Assembly: GCF_010183535.1 (NCBI RefSeq)
Contig: NC_071328.1
Span: 10,850,001-10,914,000, forward strand
Direction of reading: 5' to 3'
Source of the DNA: Caenorhabditis remanei
Lineage: Eukaryota > Nematoda > Chromadorea > Rhabditida > Rhabditidae
Length of the DNA: 64,000 bases
Below are positions 1-10,880 of the stretch, piece after piece; position 1 is the first letter of the stretch; each line of letters begins with the position of its first letter. A program made the position numbers and the translations under genes. The notes below the pieces were generated by a model that worked only from the letters and a program-made list of their open reading frames with translations, did no database searches and was not told the origin of the DNA.

Positions 1-3000
1 AAACTCTGCTCCATTCTCTGGAAACCAGACTAATAACATACGTTCTCAGTTTTAACAATATCATCTTGACTTTAACAATCGGATATGAATCTTGTGTGCT
101 CTGGTTGAGTTTAGAATCCGATCATTTTGAAAGTCTAATTAATCAATACAGTAATCACCTTCTGTTTGACAAGACCTACAGTATCCTAGAACGGTATGAG
201 TTTTCAGTTCAAGCACTTTTAAAGTGTGAAGAGCCGCCAAATTGTCTCAATTTGTGCAGAGCATTGGCCAATAAGAGTAACGTCTCTGTTGAAATGTTCT
301 GTCTTTGTAGAGGCTTTTACCGAACCACACACTGCTCCATATTTATGTACTTTGGGGGAAAAAGAATTTACACTTAGATCTCTATTTTTGTAGTAAACAA
401 CTCAAATCTCCTTTTTTCCGTTGAAAACAGCGAAAACAGCTTTTTTCAGAACTCTCAAACTACTACAAGCCACCTCCTTGACAAAAAGGAAATGAAGACT
501 GAACTTCATTATCTGTATGTCTTCCACCCAACTTCTTCCTCCTTCTCTCTATATAGTTCAAAACATAATCGTGTCTTGAACTTTCACTGCTGTTGTCTGT
601 CCCTCCTTTTTCAGTCAAATGACCTTCTTGAATTGAAACATTTCGTGAATCATTGAACATCAAAAACTATGAAAAGAAAATAGTCTATACAGATAATCGG
701 AGGGAATAGATAGAAGTTCCAGATGTTTGAAGTGATATATGCTAATGATATATGCAGTATGATAACAATCCATTTCCAGTTTTCTGTCCAACTGACCCTC
801 CATTCCTCATAAAAAACTGCTTTTGAAGATCATGAGAAGTGACCAACATCATCAAGAAACCACTGAATAAGAACCCCTCTTTCGACCATTTTTCAGTCTC
901 CGAAACCTATTCACTTCTCTTTTTTTCAAGAGGTGCTTCTCCATCTTCTCTTCTGGTCTCTTGTCGTCCATTTCACTCAGTCGACCTTCAAATTATTTCT
1001 GAACTTTTTCTTCTCTTCTTTTTCTATTTCAGTGATTCATGAGAAGACGGAAAATGTTAGTTTCGGGGTCAGTTTCAGTGTAAAAATGAATAAAAAGGAG
1101 ACAGTTTTATGGTTATGACCTCCCTTTTTCGTGTTGAAAACCCAATTAAGAGACCACATCGTTTCATGCTGTAACTTACTTATATACAAGAAAATATGTA
1201 CAAGAAAACGTTCAGTCAGTTTCAAATAGTTCCTGAATCTCTACTTCTTTTTATTTTCAACACTTCCGAAGTCCGAATTTTAGTCTATTTCTCCATTTCT
1301 TCGGTTCAGACCAAGTTGAATTTCGAAATAAATTTTAAACTTTATCGTTATCCCGAGATCGGCTTTTCAACCAAAAGTCAACCAATACGCACATTGATTT
1401 ATGTTAAGACGTGTATTGGTTTCAACCATTTCCTATTATATTTTTTTGGTTTTTTATTTCAAACTGTAGCTTTTAACTTCATCTTTTCGAAAAAAACAAC
1501 TACAATTTCGGTCACTTTTTTGAGTTGTTACGTTTTTATAGTTCTAGTACATATGTCGTTTGGAGGAGAAAAGAAACAAGTTGACCACAAGTTTCATTTG
1601 AGAAAGTTTCGAGGTTCTTGATCACTTTTTGAAAGTGAAAATTGAGTATTTTTATGTTTTTTATGTTTTTTATTCTCAACCTTGAGAATTCGTTCGGAAC
1701 TCTAACGCTTTTCAATTATTTTTAAAGACGGAACCGTGCTACATTTTCTATTTAAAGACCAAACATTTGTGAGCGTTAACCCTCTTTTAAACAATATATC
1801 TCACTGAAGAGTTTGTACAAAATTGATTATTTACCAAGAATGAACATCTTGATTTGTACCTTACACTCAAGATAGATTGAAAGTTGTATCAGTTCTAACA
1901 CTGTGACACTACCTGATCGTTTCAACCAAAAATCAGCGAGAGGAATTACAATGTCGGCTGAATGTGTATGTAGTTTCACAAAGAATGATAGTTACGAAGT
2001 GTGATGGAGCATTTCGAAAACTTTCATTTTTTCTGAAGTACTTGTTCCTTCCACCACTAGTCAATCAGAAGCAGAAACACGCCGATGATCTCCGATATTT
2101 TGTGACTTGAACCTGATCAATGATTAAATATTTCTTTTCTCGTACTTTCAGAAGTCACAATTCAACCTATAAATAGATGATAGATAGCTAGAATTTTTTC
2201 AAAGTTTTTTTTTGAAATCATGTGGTTTCCAATTTGAAAACAAATTAGGACAAAAACCAACTTGCCGTATTCCACAAATAAATTTTTTAATTTTAAAAAA
2301 TAACATTATCATTGTTTGAATTTGTTATCACTCATCCTGGCATCCAAATGTATCATAACATCTTCCCAAAACAGGACCCAAATAGAGAAAAAGACAAAAA
2401 AGATGGGGGAATAAACACAATAAGCTATAGGGGGAGGGCAGTGTCTGCAATTTAGTGTAAAATGAACTGATCATCATTCTCTTTTTCATATCACAAAAAT
2501 CTCTTCTTTTTCTTTTTCTTCTTCTAATTTTTCCTCTGTTTCCTTCTTCTGAAGGGAACATCTTCTCTAATTTGGGTAAGACACATTGTCACTGACAAGA
2601 TCATCATCGAGTTGTTTTTCGTCGAGAATAAACGAGTAATAGTCGGGATTCACACTGTCAGAGGGAACGATCCAACTTGTTCATCCGTTATGCCTTTATC
2701 GACTTTTACTTATCGAAAAAGTTTTTTTTGAAGGTTTTCTATGCTCAATTGAAGGAATTCAATTGTTTTTTTTGAGCTGCCCATAATGGTCGTACCATGT
2801 TTTTTTATTCAACTGTTTCAACTCAAAACTACAAAAATGAGTGCTTTAAAAACAACTTTTTGGAATTGAAAGCTTTTCTCCTTCCCCATGCTCCCTAATT
2901 ATCCTTTCATGAGTCTGAAAATTTGGTTTCTGTACCTCAGCAATCACTCAATCTCCTGTTCAACTGAAGAAAGCATACGTATTCTCCATTTCTGTCGGCT

Positions 3001-3565
3001 ATCTTGATTTCTCAAAACGAAGAATCTTCTCCAAGGTTTTATCTTCCCAAATTTATTGGTCTACACCATTTCGAACGGTATCATTGCTTCTTTTCTGGTT
3101 TTAAACACATCCTTCAATTGAACTATCATTTTTTTCTTTTTTGAAAAAATCAAGATTCTTCTCCACCGAAATGGATACTTTTCTTTCTAATTTCTCTCTA
3201 AAAGTTTGCCAAAAATCCATTGATACGAAAGCTAATGATAAGATGAAGGAGAACGGAGAAAACGAGGGATTGCGGAAGTGATTACGTAAAGTTGATAAGG
3301 ATTCAATGAATGAATCCGAATTGAAATTACTCTTCTGCTTTTTTTTCTCCAGATTCTCACTGACTTACCATTTTCGAATCTTCTTCTTATTCTCCGTCCA
3401 CATTTTCTTTTTCTTCATAAATTCTACTCTCTTTGAATGCGGAACAAAATTCTTTCCCTGTAGTAAATAAGTTGATAAACCTTTCAATGTTACAGTGACA
3501 AAAAGAAAAACGGGAAAGAAACGAGAATAGAGAACAACGACAAGGAAACAAAATAACCGAAAACG
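1..3565. other. Intergenic or intronic DNA, no gene supported
   Basis: I find no chain of exons with consistent phase on either strand. Open frames here are short and rich in Phe, Ser and Lys from T- and A-rich runs. A short imperfect hairpin lies near 1379-1427 (arms around CCAATACGCA and its complement). The last few hundred bases before 3566 are the presumed promoter and 5' UTR of the carboxypeptidase. The left part could be an intron or flank of a gene outside the window. Confidence 0.5.
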
Positions 3566-6500
3566 ATGAAATGGACACGGAACGGATTGTGGCTTCTGAT
3601 TATTTTAAGCATCGCTGTCGGGGGGAATGCAGAAATTTTGGATGATAAACCACCGTTAGTTGGATCAAAATTCCAGAACAGACAAAATGACGAGATACAA
3701 CCCTTCTAGATTGAAAGCAAATTCAACAAAATCCTTCACTAGTTGTGATTTGACTAGATTTGAAGGTGTCAATTTTGATAGTTTGCAAGCTTTCCTTACC
3801 AGATCTCCCGTAGAAGTTACTTAAAATATGAGAGAAGAAACTGAGTAAGCTTGCAATTAGGAAAAGACATTTCTTTTCTGGTCTTCACCTCTCAAGAGGA
3901 TCAAATAGTTTCCTAACAAACTTGGAATTATCGGAAACCTCACGAGCTCGTAGCACTTTCTCGAAGTTAGCTAATATAAACTGTAGGTGTACTCATTTTT
4001 AGCCAAAACTGTAGCAAAGGAGTTTGTTTAGTATTCATAAATTTCAGATCGTTACACCCCCATTTTTCCTTTTTTTTTCAGAAAATTTCAAGTTCTCCGT
4101 GCTCATGCAGCAGATGTTCCACAATTAGCAGCACTTCGTGATATCCAGAAGAAAACTGAAAATGATGTGAGTTCCCACCGCTACCATAGTCATTCCCAAC
4201 TTTTCCTTTCTAGCTCGATTTCTGGCAAACACCTTCAAAAGTTGGTCATCGAGCTGACATAATGGTGGACACGGATCGAATGGAATGGTTGGATTCTGTG
4301 TTGAAAAGCTCAAATATCAGTTATGATGTCATAATTGATGATGTTGAGAAACTGATTTTGGAGAAGGAACACAGTCCGTCGAGATTCTCGAAATTGTTGT
4401 TTTCGAAGAGAATGCACAATGAAGGAGGGAATAGAGCAAGAGTGAGTGATTAGATATTGGTGACTGACAGCAATCTCAAGTATTACAGTATGGATTCGGA
4501 GAGTATCACAGTTATCAAACAATTTGTGATTGGATGAAAGACATTGAAAGAAAATATCCGGATAAAGCGAGAGTATTCACAATGGGAACAACTGCAGAAG
4601 GAAGACCAATTCAGGGAATTAAAATTGGAAATCAAGTATGGAGAAACGATAAAAGAATATTCTGGATTGATGGAGGGATTCATGCGAGAGAATGGGCTGC
4701 CGTGCATACGACACTCTGGTTTATTGATAGAGTGAGATTTTGATTTGAACGAGATGAAGTCAACTTTTCAATTTTCAGTTGATCGCCGATTACAACGATG
4801 ATTCTCTTGTCCGTAACGCAGTTGATCGACTTAATTTCTATATTCTTCCTGTAGCGAATCCTGATGGTTACGAGTATTCAAGAAGTGATGTGTCTCCAAT
4901 GGTCTTCTTTTTTTTAAATTCGATTATTTTCAAAATCCGAGTTTTAGATCCGTTTATGGAGAAAGAATCGTGCCGGAGTCGTTTGCAAAAAGGATCGTTG
5001 GTTTAGAGACAGATGTTGTGGTGGGGTGGATTTGAATAGAAATTATGATTGGCATTTCGGAGAAACTGGTTCAAGTACTGACAAGTGTTCTGAAATCTAC
5101 CAAGGAAGCTCCGCATTCAGTGAACTTGAAACACGGTAGGAACCAGAAACATCGTAAGTCTCAACTTCTTTTCTCATCAGATCGATGAGAGATTTTCTGA
5201 CATCTCCTGAACTAAACGGAAAGATTGACGCCTTCATAACACTCCACACATACTCTCAAATGTGGATTCATCCTTACTCTCATGCACGGAAAAGTGTTCC
5301 CGCAGATGTCGCTGAATTGGTAATTAATTATCATCTCGCTTTTTAGATACCTTCGTTTACAGCAACGTGTGGGAAAAGCAGCCGTCGCTGCTCTTGAGAA
5401 TACTTTCGGAACACAATATAAGTTTGGAACCGGATCGGATATTCTTTGTAACTTTAATTGGAGTTGGGAACTTTGAAGAAAATTTTAAATTTCAGATCCA
5501 TCGGCCGGAGGATCAGATGACTGGGCGAAGGGAGTTCTTCGTGTCAAATATGTCTACCTTCTCGAATTGAGACCAGGAGAGGACGGTAAGTACAATGAAT
5601 TATTTTGCACTTGCTGAAGTTCTTTCTCAGTCTGGGATGGTTTCATCCTCGACCAACACCAATTGATTCCAACTGCCAAGGAAACATGGAACGGAATCAA
5701 AGTGGTTATTCGAGCAGTTTCCGATCAGGCTGGATCACGTGAGTTACCTTTTTTGAGTGATTGAATGATTGGGTTGGTTTTTGTCACCGGAATTTTGCAT
5801 GTTTTTCAATATTTTACTATTTTTTGGTAGTTGCATGTTCAGTTTTTTATATCGAAAAAGTGTTAAACACTATTATTATCGCGACACGGGGTTTCTGCTG
5901 CGCTCTACTGAGTTCCTTGCTTCTCTTTTCCCCCATGCATTTTCATTAAATTCTGATAGAGTGCAGTTGTGAAAACGGTAGTGTTCTTTCTAGAATTCAA
6001 AATTTCATCTGAATCTAATTATCAGTTTCACCCAATACATTATTTTACATTAAACTCTAAATTTCCTTTCCTCAAAATTTAAATTAAGCTGTGCATGATA
6101 TTTATTCTCAGTTCCCGATTCTATTGCTTCAACTTTGCCTCCAATTACGCTACCGCTCCCGCCTCCAACCACAACAACTACAACTACAACTACAACTACC
6201 ACAACTGAAGCTCCTACAACAACTACAACTGCTCCATGGACCACAACTCCATGGACCACAACTCCATGGACCACAACTCCATGGACTACAACCCCGTGGA
6301 CTACAACCCCGTGGACTACAACCGTCCCATTCTCAAGTATATTTATCGTCACCGAACCCGCACCAATCACCCGCACCACGCCAACACATCTCGACGCTTT
6401 CTATAAACTCGGCAAACGACGCTTCAAATTTGTTTCTATCAAAACGTTTCTCCCAACGCTTCCAACAACTCCAATGCCTTCTTTTGATTTATTTTCCACT

Positions 6501-7412
6501 ACTCTTTCACCATCTTTTCCCGCATTTTCACAACATCATCAAGCTTCCTCATTTTCATTTTCTCAACCACCTTCACTGCCTCTTGTCACTGTATTCGGTC
6601 CAAATGAGAACAACGCAGTGATCGATGATTTTGAAGGTGCCTCTTCGCCACGTGTCCTTCCAGCATTTGTTCGACGACCGAATGGAAGTATTGTGAGAGT
6701 GGTAAGCATGGGTACACAATATAGTTCCGACAGATTTCAAAGATCTGTTGGAACTATAAGCAGGGATGGATTTTCAGAGCAGATACTTCTTTCAATTCTC
6801 AGAAAACACGCCTCACCATTCAATGTAGCTCTTATGATCTTTTTAATTTCTTATATATGTCTGCTCTGAAACTGTCCTTGCTATGTATGCTAGTTGTTGC
6901 CTTATGTATTGTGATTGTGCAGAATTCTCGTCGTCCGGGATCTCGTCAACATCGCCCCGGAAGCTTTTCTCAGCAGAGAGTCGTCCAGTTCAGGAATAGT
7001 AAGCATGCTTTTATTTGTACCCATTTTTGTAAACTTTTTAGAAAATAAGCATTCATCATTCACTTTAGATTACTTTAGAAAAACTAGATCATTCTAGACT
7101 TGAACAGTTTTTAGAATTTAAAATAACCAACTAGAACTGAAGTAGGTCGGAATGGCACAAAAACACTTTCAGGATCATCCAACAGAGGCCAATTCACAAA
7201 TGTTGCTCAGCAGAGACAAATGGTACATACTCACTCGATATACTCTAGTTTCAATCCAGTTCAAATTCCAGCCAATCCAACAACAATCTCGTGGACAATG
7301 TGTTGATCGTTCAGCTTGGTGTGCTTCTTGGCTCAGTGGCAACTCAAGAGTTTGCCAGATTTCGGCGATTTACATGAGGCAAGATTGTGCAAGAACTTGC
7401 GGATTCTGTTAA
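3566..7412 (+). CDS. Secreted zinc carboxypeptidase (M14A) with Thr-rich linker and C-terminal ShKT domain
   Basis: Fourteen exons in consistent phase: 3566-3654, 4082-4166, 4214-4441, 4489-4731, 4779-4901, 4948-5135, 5181-5319, 5363-5447, 5496-5585, 5631-5738, 6112-6701, 6923-6998, 7173-7222, 7272-7412; 744 residues. Residues 1-23 form a signal peptide (basic start, then LWLLIILSIAVGG). A propeptide follows to about 130. The M14 domain is complete: zinc ligands His and Glu in GIHAREWAA (about 199 and 202), substrate-binding RN in DLNRNYDW, third zinc His in ITLHTYSQ (about 341), catalytic Glu in YLLELRPGED (about 417). A Thr/Pro linker with six PWTTT repeats joins it to a six-Cys ShKT module ending CARTCGFC. 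In this family the enzyme removes C-terminal residues from extracellular peptides; a cuticle or matrix role is inference. The 4901 donor (GTCTTC) is weak. C. elegans has several such genes, so no symbol is given. Confidence 0.9.
6234..6323 (+). repeat. 15-bp coding minisatellite (PWTTT x6)
   Basis: Six tandem 15-bp units encoding Pro-Trp-Thr-Thr-Thr lie inside the linker exon of the carboxypeptidase, preceded by a run of ACA/ACT threonine codons from about 6170. The first units are nearly identical at the DNA level and the last two share CCG instead of CCA, which suggests recent unit duplication. The region is probably O-glycosylated as in other Thr/Pro linkers (inference). Confidence 0.9.
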
Positions 7413-7645
7413 TAGATTCTCATCTTTTCCTTCAAAGTAACAATGCCATTTCATTTTTCCCTCAAGCTTTTCTTCCGCTGATTTCGGGTCTTTTTCTCCT
7501 TTCAAATAAGATTTCAATTTTTAATTTTAGGGTTTTCTGTTTTTCCCTTTTTTCTGATAATAAGATGTTCGAATTGTTATTGATGCACGAAGTTGGAAAC
7601 AATGTGAAATAATTTATTTATTAGAGAAAAGAAGATCAATAGTCC

Positions 7646-8649
7646 TTATTTACGGACATTTTTCAATCTGCGACTGAGAGTTTGAAGGCTGTAAAGGCCA
7701 TCAATAATCTTCTTCTGCTCTTCAATGACTGCTTGTTGCAAACGAATTTCCGTCTGAAGACGATTTGGACGGGCAATGATGGTAGTTGTGGAACCAGAAG
7801 ATGACGATGAATCGGAAGAATGAGATGTTGTAGGAGAAGAGACTGTCGACGTGTTAGCAGAAGCATAATGAGTCAATTCAGACAGTTCTGTAAAACAGAA
7901 TAATAAGATATTATACTTTCCGATAGAATATTTACCGTCATCAGCCATCTCAGCAGTTTGTGTATGAGTTCCCTTATAGAATTTCAACGAATCAACTGGT
8001 GACTTCACAAAAACTGGAAGTTGCGGAATTGTTGGTTGATCCGGTGAATTCCAGATAAGAGATTTATCTTTCTTTGGCAATTCCTCTCTCTTCATTTCTT
8101 CAATGTATTCTTCAAACTTTCCAAACATTGAAGCCACGGATGTAGTGGATGAAACAGCAAATAATCCTTCGAGTTTCTCAAAAATCGATGAAATTTGCTC
8201 TTCTCTTTCAGATTTTGGTTTGCGTGACGTGACATGAACCTTCCAGAATGACATCATACACTCAGTTGCCTCATTTAATTTTTTGGATTCGATTGAAGTT
8301 GGAACTGGAGAAATTGTCATTTGAATAGGATCAATTGGATGAGAGAAATTGAATGGAAGAGATGGACAACTGGCTGATTTCTTCATGATTTCGTCGATTT
8401 GAACCGATTGATCCACTGGACACGAACGCACTTGGAGGTCCTGAGTCTGAAATTATAAATTTGGAAGATGAATTCTCTCAGGAGAGCACCAACCGATTGG
8501 AGAGCATTCTGATAGTCACTCAATGGATGATCCATCGGGCAACGATCAGTATCCAATTCCTTCACTTGCTCCTTTTCTTCTTCAGCTTGACGTTCAACCA
8601 TCTGGAGGAAATGTCCGAATGCAGTGTAGATTGTGATCTTCTTGACCAT
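7646..8649 (-). CDS. Unknown nematode protein with C-terminal coiled coil
   Basis: Three exons on the minus strand: 8649-8494, 8446-7936, 7887-7646, separated by 47- and 48-bp introns; 302 residues. The protein begins MVKKITIYTAFGHFLQMVER, has a charged helical segment near the start, a middle region rich in Ser, Pro and Glu, a Ser/Thr run, and a Leu/Gln/Glu-rich end (about 258-302) that should form a coiled coil. No signal peptide or membrane segment is visible. I do not recognise the family. It is convergent with the carboxypeptidase (233 bp apart) and divergent from the phosphatase gene. Confidence 0.75.
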
Positions 8650-8984
8650 GATGTTAGTGAGTTGCTAGTAGGGTTGTTAGTTGGGCGATTGGATTCGCAA
8701 TGAGGCTCTTTCACTGTTATTCGCTTTCTTTTATGCCATTTTCTTATCTCAATTTCTTATCTGAGGTCGGTCATTCAGAGGTCCCATTTTTCTTCATTTT
8801 CACGTGAAAAGCTTTCAGAATTAAAAAAAAAGAAACCCTCGGAAATACTTTCCTTCTTTTGTTCTAATTACGTGAACTGTTCCAGTGACATACTTCTAGA
8901 AATCAACATAAATGCCTCGTGTTATCGTCGTGGCGTCAGTTTTTAACAACCAAAACTTCGGAAAATCGAAACATTTCCAGCTGA
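8650..8984. promoter_or_regulatory. Divergent promoter region between the unknown gene and the PTP gene
   Basis: A 335-bp interval separates the two ATGs that point away from each other, so both promoters must lie here or overlap. It holds two ACGTGA-type words (near 8802 and 8869) and an acceptor-like TTTCCAG at about 8974-8980, just before the phosphatase ATG. No specific factor site can be proven by eye. Confidence 0.4.
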
Positions 8985-10880
8985 ATGCCTCCAAAAGTTA
9001 AAAGTGAGTTCTCCGAAAGATTTTCGGAATTCTTTGAGTTCTTTTTTTCAGAATCTCCTGCAACTGGACGGAAAAAGAACAGCAAAGCAAGCAGACGTCC
9101 GAGTCAGACGAACTTGATAAGTGTCGAAAATGGAGGAGTGCCACGTGGTCGTGGTCGGAATACTGAGAGAAGTGTGATGCAGACATTGGAACAGGAGGAA
9201 ACGACCAGTAATGATGCGGGGGGAAATCAGAAACGGAGTGTAGCTCAGCCACCACAGCCAATGGTATAGTCAAGAATGCAATATCCAATGAAAGAGTCAA
9301 TTTCAGCCAGTTCCTCCTCAACCAGCAAAAGCGAAAGAAATGGCAACAAGAACAATGATGCTACCACCTCCAATGCCTGTTCAACAGCCACCACCACCGG
9401 CTCCAATCCCTGCTCAGAATCCTCAACCACCGGCTCAAGGATCTCAAATGCCGATGATGGCTCCCCCAGTAACTGTAATGCCAGCAGCTCCTCGTCCCAT
9501 TCAACCAAATCAACCACCAGTTGTAAATTATCAGATTCCACAGATGCAACCACCTCAACCTGCCGCTCCGATGCCTCCAACTCCACGTCCACCACCTGGT
9601 GTAGTCAATCAATCACTGGCTTCACCGTCTCCAACTCCAGTACCAAAAGCTACGATACCACAGCAAAACGGAGTTGTTCAACAACAACCAACACCACCGG
9701 CTGTACCGGAACCAATTAGAAGACCATCTCGAGAAAGAGTTGATCAATCAGTGGATTGTGGAGTGGAAACTTCAGACAAAAAGTAATCGAATTCTCTTTT
9801 TAATTAAACAAAATTATTTATTATTTCAGGAAAAGAGCAGAAGTCATCAACAGCTGGATTCTTGCAGTTCTTCAAGGTGGAGTCGAAGGATTGAAGAAGG
9901 AATATCACGCCAGTATGAATGATGGTCCGATGGAAAAAGCTGTCGATTTCTTGGATAATCCAACAAAAAATCGTTATCATAATATTCCATGTTGTGACGC
10001 GACGAGAGTCAAAATTGCTGATGATCCCCATTTTTACATCCACGCTAACCTGGTTTCGTGAGTTGCTTCTGGAATTCTGACCTATTCCCTAAAATTGATT
10101 TTCAGTTCTGGTCCAAATCCACGTCGCTTCATTTGCACTCAAGCCCCACTCAACGGAACAATTGAAGATTTCTGGAAGATGGTGATCGTTTCTGGGTTGG
10201 AATATATCGTGATGTTGTGTGAATTGGTGGAGAAGGGGAAACCAAAAAGTGCTGAATATTTTCCTGCGAAAATTGGAGAAGTCATGAAAATTGGAAAGTT
10301 GTGGACAATCACAAAAGAGAATAGTGTTGATGTAGGTTACTGGTGAATTGACAGAAATTTGAAATTCTCATTTTCAGATCGATAAAAATCTAGCAATGTC
10401 CACGATGAGGATTACGAAACAAGGAGATACAGCCGTCGCTAGAACAGTCAAACATATACATTGGCACAATTGGCCGGATCACGGAGTTCCAGACAACTTT
10501 CTATCACCATTCCGTTTGTTGTCAATTTTCAAAAACTGCCAGTTAGTTTTTCAGTTAATTTGATTCAGTCAAATACGTTTTGTTTCAGGAAACCAGTGGT
10601 TGTTCACTGTTCTGCCGGAGTTGGTCGAACCGGTACACTTGCTCTCATTCTCATTATTCTCGAGGCTCTTTGTCTTCCTGATTTTCTTGGTGTGCCACGT
10701 CTTCTCACTAAACTTCGAGAAGAACGTTTCAAGTCTGTTCAAACGGAGATGCAGTATCTCTATGTGCATCGGTGTATTCTCGAGTATTTGGTCTGGAAGA
10801 AATACACCTACTCGAAAGAAGATTATGCTAAATTTGTGAAAGATTACGAGCAAGCATTGGCTGGATGTGTCGAGAAATGA
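8985..10880 (+). CDS. Cytoplasmic protein tyrosine phosphatase with Pro/Gln-rich N-terminus
   Basis: Seven exons: 8985-9003, 9052-9263, 9307-9782, 9830-10057, 10106-10331, 10378-10541, 10589-10880; 538 residues. Residues 1-235 are low complexity: a basic Ser/Lys start, then a long Pro/Gln/Met tract. The classical PTP domain runs from about 240 to 525 with all working parts present: KNRYHNIP near its start, the WPD loop (Asp about 421), the P-loop HCSAGVGRTGT (nucleophile Cys about 449, Arg about 455) and the Q-loop QTEMQYLYVHR. It should therefore be an active phosphotyrosine hydrolase. No signal peptide or membrane span is seen. Caenorhabditis has many PTP genes, a good number of them sperm-enriched, so no symbol is assigned. 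The first intron is 48 bp and open in frame, so an unspliced form would still encode protein. Confidence 0.9.

Noticed and set aside
1196..1621. 141-codon open frame on the plus strand
   Set aside because: Phe/Ser/Thr-rich from T-rich DNA, no flanking exons or signals.
6050..6379. 109-codon antisense frame of Val/His repeats
   Set aside because: It is the reverse complement of the Thr-rich repeat in the carboxypeptidase.
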